Part shown: in pieces, positions 10,658 to 21,851 of the stretch | How positions within the stretch are numbered: the stretch's first letter is position 1 | Layout of the letters: each line of letters starts with the position of its first letter | NCBI RefSeq assembly: GCF_024679095.1 | Contig: NW_026112167.1 | Coordinates: 52,501 to 116,500 of the forward strand | From: Eriocheir sinensis | Lineage: Eukaryota; Arthropoda; Malacostraca; Decapoda; Varunidae | Direction: 5' to 3' | DNA: 64,000 nucleotides | Translations under genes and position numbers: made by a program | Notes under the pieces: model-generated | The model's input: the letters and a program-made list of their open reading frames with translations, nothing else | What the model was told of the DNA's origin: nothing | Databases searched by the model: none

Positions 10658-11666
10658 AAAAGCTGGGTTTGCACTATCAAGGATCGCCATACGGTTGATC
10701 GGGATCCGGCAGGAAACGGGGCAAAACGGCCATTTTTTTGCATGTCATCGCCGTTTGACCGAGAATATACCGGCACTCATCCCGGCAACAATAAGGACAT
10801 CTCGGCTGACCGGGTTGTCAATACGGTCAGCCGAGGGTGCCGTGCCAGGTCGACCGTCCACCCTCTACGGTTCTACGTATAACGCAATACGGCTACAATA
10901 CGACCAACTCGGCGGCAATCCGGTCGACCGAGAGCTTGAGGACGGGTTGTCTGCTGCCGGTGGAGAGCCAAACATATATATTCGAGGGAGATATATCTTT
11001 TATCTTTTATCTTTTTTAAGCAGTGGGTGGCTCTCATACCACTCATCAATGTCACGCTCCATCTCCTCCGACAGGCCAAGGGTGACAGTCTTTTTCCTTG
11101 TCTTGGGTGGGTGTAGATACTGCTTTGAAATATGGCCAGATGCTTTCTCTACACCTTCCAAGTCCTCCACGTTCATGCAGGCGCCTTCATCATCATCTGT
11201 GATGCCCAGAGAATGTTCATCAGGAGCCGGGGAAGCGCTAGAAGGGGTGACAGGCATCTCTTCGGGTGTGCTTGGGGTTACAGACGCTGACTTGTCACCC
11301 AAAGGGATGTCACTTCCAATTGGGGTGGCAAGCATCTCACAACACTGTCAATACACGTGCAGCAGGGGTGGTGGTGGTGGTGAGGGGAGTGCTCACGACA
11401 CCGCGCGGCCCGTTTACACTACGCCGACTGACCGGGACAGATGACCGTTACACCCCGGCGCTCCCGGAAGTTTTGAACATTTCAAAACATCCTTGGGTCG
11501 GGCCGGCGGCCGAGAAAATGCACGGTTGACCGCACGGTAGCTTTCCGGAGGTTTCCCGGATATTACGGACGCATATCCGGTCGGCCGTAATGACGTAATA
11601 AATTAAAAACTTGAGAGATCCGTAGGTGCCGTAGCAGCGATCCTTGATAGTGTAAATGCGGCTTCA
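10658..11666. mobile_element. PIF/Harbinger-like non-autonomous element
   Basis: The inverted ends share CACTATCAAGGATCGC: left at 10672, right reversed from about 11656, with TTTGC/TTTAC before it. It sits between CR1 C2 GACTCC (10652-10657) and GTCTCTC (11668), where intact copies read GACTCC-TAA-GTCTCTC, so the target was TAA. The 3 bp flanks have drifted (AAA/TCA). An encoded MADF-like fragment supports PIF/Harbinger. The interior is rich in CGGTYGACCG-like words. Confidence 0.5.
11000..11335 (-). CDS. MADF/Myb-like accessory protein fragment
   Basis: The 111-residue minus-strand frame has a Pro/Ser/Thr-rich N-terminus, then KTRKKTVTLGLSEEMERDIDEW..SHPLL. The LxEExExxxxEWxxxHPxL pattern resembles the start of the MADF (Myb/SANT-like) domain. 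PIF/Harbinger transposons carry such a DNA-binding partner of the transposase beside the DDE gene. The frame stops 10 residues later, so most of the domain is missing. No transposase is seen in the element. Confidence 0.4.
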   Translation of the reverse strand: MLATPIGSDIPLGDKSASVTPSTPEEMPVTPSSASPAPDEHSLGITDDDEGACMNVEDLEGVEKASGHISKQYLHPPKTRKKTVTLGLSEEMERDIDEWYESHPLLKKDKR

Positions 11667-11706
11667 GTCTCTCACACCCAGACCTGCTCAGCGGAGTGTC
11701 ATTTAA
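11667..11706 (-). mobile_element. CR1-like family C, copy C2, last segment
   Basis: GTCTCTCACACCCAGACCTG...GAGTGTCATTTAA is co-linear with 18450-18489 of copy C1. The copy then breaks at TTAA. Confidence 0.75.
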
Positions 11707-11905
11707 CCCTTTATCGGGCGACAAACCTTATTTGGTAACCAGTCGGCGGCCATTATAGCGCCCTCATGACTCTGTATTTAGTAGTTGAATCGTGGACATT
11801 TCTTTCAGACGATTAGCGAAGATCAGGCTACGTCACAGCCAGTGACATCATTGCATCCGACCAATCAGCAGCTGCCTACAGCCGAGTACAGCGTCTACAA
11901 TTTCA
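11703..11905 (+). mobile_element. second piggyBac-like left end (partner end not found)
   Basis: The CR1 C2 copy breaks exactly at TTAA followed by CCCTTTATCGGGCGAC, a piggyBac-style end. No matching inverted GGGTTAA end occurs downstream in a sensible place, so the element is truncated or its right end was overwritten. The rest has no recognised gene. Confidence 0.45.
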
Positions 11906-12053
11906 TAGGGATGGACAAGTACCGTTAATTTGAGTAACGTTAGTACGGGTACCGAAAACTCAGGTACCGTTAGTACCGGTACCGGTACCCTAAGGAGTAT
12001 TTTTGTTATCTTAATGACTTCAGATGAAATTCCCAAATCAATTTCCTGTAAAG

Positions 12054-12122
<69 letters not shown>

Positions 12123-12229
12123 AAGTGAATATTTATTTTTTCGATAAAAAAATAGCATGTATAGTTAATATGGATATACTCGATCATAGTCTAATAACAA
12201 TAACAATATATATTAGCAACTTAAAAAAG
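11906..12229. other. GTACCG-rich stretch with (CT)n tract, probable hAT-type end
   Basis: It starts TAGGGATGGACAAGTACCG and has a cluster of GGTACC/GTACCG words up to 11990, the same words found in the core of the palindrome at 12230-12911. A (CT)n tract occupies 12058-12117. The TAGGGATGG start resembles hAT termini, but I found no partner end. Confidence 0.4.
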
Positions 12230-12911
12230 AAAAAGAATCGGACATGAAGAATTATCCAATAAATCCAATAAATAAATAAAATAATAATATAATGGAAACG
12301 GGAGCTGTGATGGAAACGAAAAGCAGGACAAAATGGTGGGAACTTGGGGAGACGGTCAGCGAGGCAGTGACTCAACAGCCAGCACAACATTCAAGGCTTA
12401 AAGCGTCTCCACAGGGCCCATACACCATGGCGACTGGCGAGGCCGCGCCGCCGAGCGTCACTAAGATCCAAACGGTATCGGTCCTTAGCGGCAATGCTCA
12501 GTGCCGAGTGATCATGAGGCTTCTCGGCACCAGGTACTGGTACTAAGTGCCGGATGAATCGATTCTTCTCGGCACTTGGTACCGGTACCAGGTGCCGAGA
12601 AGCCTCATGATCACTCGGCACTTGGTACCAGTACCTGGTGCCGAGAAGCCTTATGATCACTCGGCACTGAGCATTGCCGCTAGTGCCGGTACCGTTTGGA
12701 TCATAGTGACCCTCGGCGCTCGCCCGTCTCCATGCTGTATGGGCCCTGTGGAGACGCTTTAAAGCCTTGAATGTTGTGCTGGCTGCTGAGTCACTGCCTC
12801 GCTGACCGTCTCCCCAAGTTCCCACCATTTTGTCCTGCTTTTCGTTTCCATTATTTTATTATTTTATTTATTTATTGGATTTATTGGATAATTCTTCATG
12901 TCCGATTCTTT
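12230..12911. repeat. 680 bp near-perfect palindrome (long inverted repeat)
   Basis: The left arm (about 12230-12565) and right arm (about 12575-12911) are reverse complements with only scattered mismatches. For example GAATCGGACATGAAGAATTA near 12234 matches TAATTCTTCATGTCCGATTC near 12889. The core repeats GGTACC/GGTACTGG and CGGCAC words and can fold in smaller hairpins. There is no coding signal beyond mirrored frames. It is probably a fold-back or MITE-type element. Confidence 0.85.
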
Positions 12912-12940
12912 TTTTGAAGAAGATATACACTCACTGAGTT

Positions 12941-12946
<6 letters not shown>

Positions 12947-13027
<81 letters not shown>
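12947..13027. repeat. (CT)n microsatellite
   Basis: About 40 CT units lying directly against the 3' end of the minus-strand LINE B. Confidence 0.95.
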
Positions 13028-13031
<4 letters not shown>

Positions 13032-15168
13032 ATTTAAACATAGATTCATATTTACTATTTACAAACCCAAAGGTGCACTGTCGTGTGCTGCCTATTCAAA
13101 GGGCAGAATAAAATCTGTATAAAAAATAACTACATAAACCAAAAAAATATATATACAAAAAAAACATACAATACAGAATATATGTGTGTACGCACTGCAC
13201 TCGTGTCACTGCTCCACCACGAGTGTCAGTGGAGTGGGGAGTGAGCCCCTCCACTGGTGGGCCGACGGTTTTATTTTTTGGGTGTTCATCTCCCGGATGT
13301 TTGGTACACAGGCCGTGAACATGTTCCACAACCGGCAGACTCTTCCCGAAAGGTGCGTTGGTGCTGGCTGGTACGGGAACGCGGCACCTCCACTGCATCA
13401 CCACGGGATAGCAACGTTCTCGTGTCCCGCGTTGTGATTCGGAGGTCGGCGTAGGCCCGCCAGATGTGGCACTCCTTGCACTTGTGCCTTGTGAAGCACC
13501 ACAAGAGCAGCTACGTCCTTGCGGTGTTCCAAGGAGTCGACGGAGCTGAGAGTTTCCTGCCCGGTTGGGGAGTCTGCCACATCCACCAGTCGCAGTGCCC
13601 GTATCTGGATGGCGTCGAGTCTCCTGCTGTGCGAGGCAGCACACGACATCCAAGAGAGGGCAGCATACTCTAAGTAAGGCCGTATCTGGGCCTTGTAGAG
13701 CAACAGCCTCCCTTTTCTGTCGAGGAAGCTGGCCACCCTTCGCAGGCAGGAGATTCTGTGGGAGGCCTTTTGGGCAAAGTGTTTGATGTGGCTGTCAAAC
13801 CGTAGCCCTCGATCCACTTCCATTCCCAGAATCTTGACGGATTCCTGGAGTGGGAGGGGGACGCCACCAAAGCTTAGCTTCCCCTCCACTGCTGGCCCGT
13901 CAGTGGGGGATCGAGAGACCACCATTGCCTGGGTCTTCTCTGGTGCAAAGGTTACCTGCCAGCGGGCACCCCAGCCCTGTAGCACCCTCAGCTGCTGATT
14001 GATCTCGTCAGCAGCACGCCCACTGTCTTGTCGGGGTAGGTGCAGGAGAGAGTGCAGTCATCAGCGTAAGCTGAGACTGCTGACAAATCCCGGAGAAGGT
14101 CGTCCACATAGATGTTCCACAGAACTGGCCCTAGCACTGAGCCCTGTGGCACTGAGGCCTCCACTGGCAAGGAGTCGGACGTCTGCCCGTTGACGACAAC
14201 CTGGAGGGTCCATCCTTGAAAGTAGTCTCCCAGGAGCTGAAGGAGATTTCCTTGAATGCCCTTAGCACGGAGTTTTCAAGGAGACCTCCGTGCCACACCC
14301 TGCCAAAGGCACCCGCTATGTCCAGGGCTACCACGACAGTGTCCAGGCCGTCGTCAAGGGCGTCCTGCCAGTTCTTTATGAGGAGCATCAGCAGATCGGA
14401 GGTGGACCGGCCAGGTCTGAACCCATACTGCTGGTCCGAGAGGAGGTAGTTGTCCATGAGGTGGCGACAGACTACGTCTGCCACGACCCTCTCGAACACT
14501 TTCCCCACCACAGACAGCAGGGAGATGGGCCGGTAGTTTTTGGGGTCAGACGTGGAGCCCCTCTTGTGGACGGGAACCACCCGAGCCTCTTTCCACGCCG
14601 ATGGCCAGGTGTTTTCCCGGAGACAGGCAGAGAAGACTGTGGTGAGAGGGGCAGCCAGCTCGTGGGCACACTGCTTCAGCAGATGCGGGCTGAGGTCATC
14701 GGGGCCGGTCGTCTTCTGGGTGTCCAGCCCTCGCAGCAGGCGCTTGACCAACACCTGTGTCACCTCCACCTTCGTGACAGTCTCCTCGCACTGATGTTCC
14801 AGATGGGGCGGTGACTGTCCGGGGTTATCCACCTTCATCTTCTCGGCGAAGAGACTGGCCAGTAGCTGGGCTTTCTCCTTGCTGCTGGTGGCCACCGTTC
14901 CATTTTGTCTTGTGAAAGGAGGAATCGTGTCCTGGCAGCTGATCCCCTGCCTTTCCTTGACAAGGGACCACCAGGTCTTATTTCCTACCCCTGCTCCACA
15001 CAGCTTGCGCCTCATGTCCTCCTCCCACTTCCTTATGGCCCACTTGCTGGTCACCACCATCCTCCTGCAGGTCGCACGGTGCAGGACCTTGTTGCGCCGA
15101 GTCGTGTTAGCCTTTTTGTTAGCTGTTTTTAAATGTTTTTGTTTAAGGTGCGAGCTGTTATCTCACGT
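13028..15168 (-). mobile_element. jockey-like LINE family B, 5'-truncated, broken
   Basis: The minus strand carries a pre-RT segment (HLKQKH..., opening at about 15168), RT fingers (VVPVHKRGSTSDPKNYRPIS), QQYGFRPGRSTSDLL, then DIAGAFGRVWH, in which the usual catalytic Asp of AFD is Gly. SVPQGSVLGPVLWNIYVDDL and the catalytic YADDCTL follow, with a C-terminal domain ending at about 13400. The long 3' UTR ends at AATAAA (about 13030) against the CT tract rather than a poly(A) run. Frameshifts occur near 14130 and 13985. Only this copy is present. Confidence 0.85.
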
Positions 15169-15177
15169 CAGTTCCAG

Positions 15178-15942
<765 letters not shown>

Positions 15943-16430
15943 AGTCAGAGCCCGCCTAACGATACAACATCGGGATTTTTTTTTTTTTTTTTTTTTTTAA
16001 GTATTTGCCTGTTGCGCCGGTACGCATCTTCCTGGTGGGGCCTGATGGTCGGCCCAAGGCTTCTTCCAGGTGGGGCCTGATGGTCGGCCCAGCCCGTTCT
16101 GGCGCAGGCGAGTGTTTATAGTGGCGCCATCTTGCATTGGCTCATGCTGCCCCCCGGAACTCGTTCTTGATTCGCTAGGACGGCTTCCTCTAGAGTCCGG
16201 GCTGATGGGTGGTCTTCAGGACAGCATGTGGGTAGTTTTAAGCCACTCGGCGGTGACTGAAAAATCCGAGTGGTAGCGTGGGGATTCGAACCCGCGTCGT
16301 CCATCACGCGGTGAATGTGGGCCCAGTACGCTACCAGCTCGGCCACCGCCTACCCAATGCCAATGACAATAAAAATAATCGTGGAAGTAACAATAAATGG
16401 GCAAAGTACATACGGGGCGAAGTAAACAGG
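15943..16430. repeat. duplicated unit, copy 1, split by SINE S2
   Basis: CAAGTCAGAGCCCGCCTAAC (15949 on) and, beyond the SINE, CCAATGCCAATGACAATAAAAATAA...CGGGGCGAAGTAAAC match the unbroken unit at 16683-16795. Removing the SINE makes the two collinear. Confidence 0.65.
15975..16351 (-). mobile_element. tRNA-derived SINE, family 1, copy S2 (full length)
   Basis: Read on the minus strand it has an A box (TGGCCGAGCTG), a B box (GGTTCGAATCC), the family body and a poly(A) tail (T run at 15975-15999). The head resembles a Leu/Ser-type tRNA. It is inserted in the repeat unit 15943-16430. Confidence 0.85.
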
Positions 16431-16682
16431 GCTAGAGTCGTGGACGTGGAAGCTCAGCACTATTCCGAGGAAACAAAATAATAACTCGAATAGTTATGTA
16501 CATGAAACATCCTAGGAAAATAAATTGACTAAGTTGTCATTAGGATACATGGCAATGGAGCTATGTGGAATAGTAAAAAAAAAAAAAAAATAGGAAAAAT
16601 AAGAATTGATACAAACTGAACCTTCGAGTCTCAATGCGTACGAACTCAGCGCGGTGGGGCAACACTTGCCTGAAAAGGTTGT

Positions 16683-16795
16683 ACAAAGTCAGAGCCCGCT
16701 TAACAAGGCAGAACAGGGGGATGACAATGACGATAAAAATAACCACCGGAATAATTATCGATGGGTAATTTACATTCGGGGCAAGGTAAACCTCC
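16683..16795. repeat. duplicated unit, copy 2
   Basis: AAAGTCAGAGCCCGCTTAAC...GGGATGACAATGACGATAAAAATAA...CGGGGCAAGGTAAAC, the intact counterpart of 15943-16430. Confidence 0.65.
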
Positions 16796-17487
16796 TGCGG
16801 AAAAGTGATTTAAGGACGACGTGACGATAGGAGCAAGTCTCGAGAGCTTTAGAACCATCTGACTGGGTTAGCACCACTAACACCTGATACTCCGTATTTC
16901 TACAGTACTATAAAATAAAATCCTGTCACCAAGTTGTGAAATCACCGTTGTAACAAATCGCACTGAAATATATAAATCCAGTATAAATAGTTAAAGTAAT
17001 TCCAGCATTAATAAACATCAAATTAAAAAGACAAATTTTCACCTATCCTCCGATCGGAACGAACGTGGATGACTGACATCTTTGATGTCAAAAATAATCC
17101 CCGTAACGGTTAACAGTGGTATGTCAAGGAAAAGGTAAGTACGTAAGACTTGTCTGCATACTTCCAAAGCTGACAGGTATTCACATGCTGGTTATAATAA
17201 AAATTAGGGACAGCATCTGCACTAGTGTAGTTAAGTCTGTCTTCGCAGAGAAAAATGTCTGTTTCAAGCAGAAGCACTTGAGGTTCAAGGTTAAAAAGTA
17301 TCTATCCCTATGTTAGTCTACACTCTACACCCTCGATTATTACGGTCCCAAACAACTAAGGAGACTGACTGCCCTGCATCAACTCAGCAATAAAAAGAAA
17401 ATATTGAGTAAGAGTGAAAAGTATTACTCAAGCACTCCCCTCACGAATGAAAAAGATGCAGGCAAAAGCTCAGGAACCAAACATAAA
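16796..17487. other. no gene seen; probable 3' untranslated/LTR side of the gypsy element
   Basis: It lies just past the pol stop of the minus-strand gypsy element, where a 3' LTR is expected. I could not match it to sequence upstream of gag, so LTR status is not shown. Confidence 0.3.
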
Positions 17488-17788
17488 TTAGTAATTGCGA
17501 GGACGCAGGTTATAGTCGTGTGTTGGAAAGATAGACAAGGCATCGTCAGGCTGAGGCAAACAGGCGGATCTCGCTGGTTCAACTAAAGTCGAATCGATGA
17601 CCTCAGGCTGGGCGTGTCTTTTTGAGGCGATCACTATGCACAATTTCATATGAATTAAAAATGATATCATAAAGCTCAAATTTGTGACCACCTAGTTGCC
17701 TAACTATCTGGCGTGGGCCCACGAATTTAGGGGACAACTTCGAATGTCTCTCTGGGACTCGAATCATAACAAAGTCACCCACTTTCAT
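17488..17788 (-). pseudogene. gypsy pol C-terminal end (GPY-type module)
   Basis: KVGDFVMIRVPERHSKLSPKF followed by VGPRQIVRQLGGHKFELY is the GPF/Y-type module at the C-terminus of gypsy integrases, which helps bind target DNA. A frameshift near 17600 moves into a frame ending THDYNLRPRNY-stop, a common end of such polyproteins. It is separated from the rest of integrase by CR1 C1. Confidence 0.8.
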
Positions 17789-19101
17789 AAGAACATAAGA
17801 ACATAAGGAGTCTGCAAGAGGCCGGTTGGCCTATACAAGGCAGCTCCTGTACACTCAACCCCACCTTACCTCACCATCCATGGCTTTATCTAACCTCTTC
17901 CTGAATGTATCTATGGTATTGGCACCCACAACATGGCTCCCAAACCTGTTCCATTCGTCCACCACTCTATTGGTGAACCAATTCTTGCCTATGTCTTTGT
18001 TGAATCTGAATTTGTCTAACTTAAAACCATTGCCACGCGTCCTACCTGGCTCTTTCACTCTCAAAATTTTATTGACATCCCTTTTATTAAATCCCTTCAT
18101 CCATTTATAAACTTCGATCAAGTCTCCTCGCAACCTTCGCCTTTCTAGAGAGTGTAGATTTAACTGCTTCAGCCTGTCTTCATAAGGCAAGTTTCTCACC
18201 CCCTGAATCATCTTTGTCATCCTCCTCTGTACAGATTCTAACATCTTGATATCCATTCTATAATAGGGGGACCAGAACTGAACTGCATAATCGAGATGAG
18301 GTCGAACTAGTGCTGAGTAAAATTTGAGGATGACTTCAGCGCTCCTATTGCTCACGCTCCTTGAGATGAAACCTAGTACTCTGTTTGCCCGATTTTAGCC
18401 TGAATGCATTGAGCCCTAGGACGGGGTCAGCGCTCACTAGGACTCCTAAGTCTCTCTCACGCCCAGACCTGCTTAGAGGAGTGTCATTTAAGGAGTAATT
18501 GTGTGAGGTTATTCCTACCTACACTTAAATGCTACACTTCCCGACAGTGAATTCCATCTGCCACTTCCTCGCCCAATCATATAGTCTGTCAAGCTCATCC
18601 TGGAGAACGGTAGCGTCGCTTTCTGATTGGATTACTCTACCGATCTTGGTATCATCTGCGAACTTACTGACATCGCTACTAATTCCTGTGTCCAAGTCAT
18701 TGATGTAAATAATAAAAGCAGAGGACCCAGCACCGACCCTGGGACTCCACTCGTAACACTGCCCCATTCAGATTTCCTACCATTGATTTGCACTCTCTGC
18801 CTCCTACCACTAAGCCACGCCCTGATCCAGTTCAAAACTTTCCCATCTACGCCGTGAGCCTGTAATTTTAGTAATAGCCGGTGATGAGGGACTTTGTCGA
18901 ACGCTTTACTGAAATCTAGATATAATATGTCATAGTTTTCATCTCTGTCAACCGCCTCGATTACTTTAGTGTAGAAGGACAACAGGTTAGTAAGGCAAGA
19001 CCTACCCTTTGTGAACCCATGTTGTGAATCATGAATTACATTATGCTTTTCTAGATGGTCCCGAATGCTCCGGGCTATAATTGACTCTAACAACAGGGGC
19101 G
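17789..19101 (-). mobile_element. CR1-like LINE family C, copy C1, nested in the gypsy integrase
   Basis: It is 5'-truncated in the RT fingers. It carries QHGFTKGRSCLTNLLSFY, LYLDFSKAFDKVPHHRLL, VTSGVP-GSVLGPLL (Gln lost), FADDTKIG, then the CR1-type C-terminal domain (LVRPHLDYAVQFWSPYYRMD, LERRRLRGDLIEVYKWMKG). The 3' UTR ends in tandem TTATGTTC-type units at 17788-17805, the short terminal repeats typical of CR1. Frameshifts lie near 18500 and 18770. It is the most complete family C copy in the window. Confidence 0.85.
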
Positions 19102-19398
19102 GCACGCTTGTGTTGCTGCAAGCACATAGCCTCAGATGTAGCCTGTAGTCTCTTTCTGACGTCTCTATGAATATCTGTGAAAACCTTGAGTTGAACCTTA
19201 GAATAATCATCTACATTATATACAGGTGAATGAGAACTACTAAGCAGGTCATACGGGAGTCTCTTCTCAACCCCAAAAATTATGTAGTGGGGAGATTGTC
19301 CCGTCGACTCACAAACACTGCTGTTTATGCTTGCTGCAACATATGCTAGCCAGTCCTCCCAGGTATGCTGAAGTCCGCTAACGACCGGGCGCAAGACG

Positions 19399-19399
<1 letters not shown>
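19102..19399 (-). pseudogene. gypsy integrase, segment after the catalytic core
   Basis: VLRPVVSGLQHTWEDWLAYV, SINSSVCESTGQSPHYIIFG and the following residues are the region just after the catalytic Glu helix. It joins 19762 directly if SINE S3 is removed, and 17788 if CR1 C1 is removed. Confidence 0.8.
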
Positions 19400-19432
<33 letters not shown>

Positions 19433-19761
19433 TTGCGGCCTATTGCGCCGGTAGGCTTCTTCCCGGTGGATCCTGATGGTCGGTCCAAGGCTTCTTCCCG
19501 GTGGGTCCTGACGGTCGGCCCCGCCCGTTCTGGCGCAGGCGAGTGTTTATAGTGGCGCCATCTTGCATTGGTTCATGCTGCCCTCATCTTTAATCCTAGA
19601 ATCTAGAGTCCGGGTTGATAGGTGGTCTTCTGGACAGCATGTGGGTAGTTTTAAGCCACTCGGCGGTGGCTGAAAAATTCCAGCTTGGTGGCACCGGTCG
19701 GGGATTGAACTCGCGTCCTCCTGAACACGGGGCCGTCTTGCTATCTGTTCAGCCACCGCCT
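19400..19761 (-). mobile_element. tRNA-derived SINE, family 1, copy S3 (full length)
   Basis: Minus strand: perfect A box TGGCTGAACAG, B box GTTCAATCC, GGTGCCACCAAGCTGG, the family body with two copies of the GACCGACCAT/TCAGGA block, and poly(A) (T run from 19400). It is inserted between codons of the gypsy integrase (ANRKIL | DVLRPV). Confidence 0.9.
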
Positions 19762-20277
19762 AAAATCTTCCTATTCGCGCGTTCAACAAGGCCGTTGCTG
19801 GCTGGGTGATAACTGACTGTAAAAGATTGTTTAATGGCAAACTGTTTGCATATTTCTGCTAAAAGTTGATTTCGAAACTCGGTTCTATTATCACTTAACA
19901 ACACTCTAGGTGTGGAGTATTGACAAATTAGATGAGTTATTAGGGCATGAACAATGGCCTTAGCAGATTTATCTTTCACCGGGGCTAAAACAACGTACCG
20001 AGACAAGTGATCTACACAAACTAAGAGGTACCTAGAGCCCCTGGTGGCTGGCGGGAAGCTGTAGCAAGTCAATAGAAACTACATCCCAAGGCCGGTCAAG
20101 GGGCGGGTATTCTTGGATCGGCGCAGGCTTAGGCACCGTCCCTTTATGTTGGGCACACTTTACATACTTAGCCACATACGCGTCAATATCTACACGCATA
20201 GTTGGCCAAAAAATAGACCGCTCGGGCCGCTGTAAGTGTGCGCTCCCTCCCCGGGTGACCAGCAATGACCGCGTCAT
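19762..20277 (-). pseudogene. gypsy integrase zinc region and catalytic core
   Basis: HHCC region: an HPGRERT-type His pair upstream and KCAQHKG where CxxC is usual, so the second Cys appears as His. The DDE core shows SIDLLQLP (D), LLSDNRTEF (D) and SNGLVERANRK (E). Integrase inserts the DNA copy into the genome. A frameshift near 20035-20070 splits the core. Confidence 0.85.
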
Positions 20278-21851
20278 GAATTAAGTTCAGCACCGCCGGT
20301 ACATAACACTCCGGTATCACAAACTGTGCGACAGACTCATTTTTGCGGGGCCAGTAGCGGCACAAGACACTGTCCTGTGACAAGAAAAATTGTGAAAAAG
20401 ACACAGGTAGTGGCGGGAGACTTGTTTCATCACCCAATTCCAGAGCGTAAATGACTTGACCCCAAACGTCATATCGACGTTGGGCTGCTGCTAAATCCTT
20501 TAGACTGAAATTTTGAATTTCAGTAGGCGTTTCCGCCACCGAGCCAACAGGTACGTTTCTAGATAGTGAATCCGCGACGACATTCGCGCGGCCAGGTAAA
20601 TACTTAAAGGTTGGCTCAAATTCCTGGATGGTCAGGTACCACCGTGCGAGTCGACCGGTGAGGTTTCTACTCTTTAAAAGTTCGGTGACTGTCCGTAAAG
20701 ACAGTGATAGGATAGCCAAGGATAATATCCCTAAAATGTTTAAGAGCCCAAACAACCGCTAGGGTTTCCTGATGGGTCACTGAATAGTTCGACTTAGCCT
20801 GGTTTAAAGTACGACTTGCGTACGCAATAGCGCGATTTTTACCGCGAGCGTCCGATTGAATCAAAACAGCACCAAGACCTAGGGCTGAGGCATCGATATA
20901 AAGCGTAAAAGGGACGGTGTAGTCCGGGAATGCCAAGGCTGGAGCGTTGATTAACGCTGATTTCAAATCTGTAAAACTCTTGTTTTGTGGGGCATTCCAA
21001 TGAAAAGGTACCTCTTTCTTTAAAAGTTGCTTTAGAGGCGAAGCAATTTTGGCAAAACCTTGTATGAAAGGCCTATAGTAGCCGGACAACCCAAGGAAAG
21101 ACCGAACGTTTTCGACGGTTTGGGGTTGCGGAAAAATTTTTATGGCCGATATTTTATCGTCCATCGTGTGGATACCATCTCCATCAACAGTGTGGCCTGA
21201 AAAGGTGATTTTTGGCTTTAAAAATTCACATTTAGTCAGCTTGGCCTCAAGGCCAGCGCCTATGAGTTTAAGCAGAACTGCTTCTAGTTTAACTAGGTGA
21301 CTGTCGCCATCCTTGCTACAGATGATTAAATCATTTAAATATGCATAGACTTCTTTGCCTATCATGTCTAAGAACAATGTGTTGATCATCCTCCGAAAAG
21401 TGAGGAGTGCGGTTTTGAGGCCGAATGGCATCCTTAACCATTCAAAATGACCGCTAGGGGTACTGAAGGCTGTAATCTCTCTGGATTCAGCTGCCATCGG
21501 CACCTGCCAGTACCCACTTAAAAGGTCAAGACTACTGAAAATAGTATTCCCTTGCCCCAGGGACATTAACAAGTCACCTAAAACGGGCAGAGGATACCTA
21601 TAATCCTCAGTCACCTCATTTACTTTCCTAAAATCGATGACAGGCCTGAAACTTCCGTCCTTTTTAGGGACTAGAAACAAGGGCGAGTTCCACGGAGATC
21701 GGGAATGCTGAATAACACCTCGGTCCAACATATCTTTAACCTGTTCATCTACAAACCTGTCTTTGACTGTGTGGGAGTCTGTATTCAGGAATGTACACCG
21801 GTTTGGTGTCGGGTTTAACCCTAATATTGTGTTCTGTCGTAGCAGTCGCAC
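20278..21851 (-). pseudogene. gypsy reverse transcriptase and RNase H
   Basis: RT motifs in order: GVIQHSRSPWNSPLFLVPKK, VIDFRKVNEVT, SSLDLLSGYWQVP, MPFGLKTALLTF (where AP..F is usual) and AYLNDLIICS. The last is the catalytic box with Asn in place of the first Asp of YLDD, expected to abolish activity. RNase H follows with LYIDASALGLGAVL, THQETLAVVWALKHF and FTDSH. A frameshift near 20700 splits RNase H. Confidence 0.9.

Noticed and set aside
10695..11444. 249-codon plus-strand frame through the PIF/Harbinger-like element
   Set aside because: The composition follows CGGTYGACC repeats, no domain is seen, and the opposite strand holds the MADF-like pattern.
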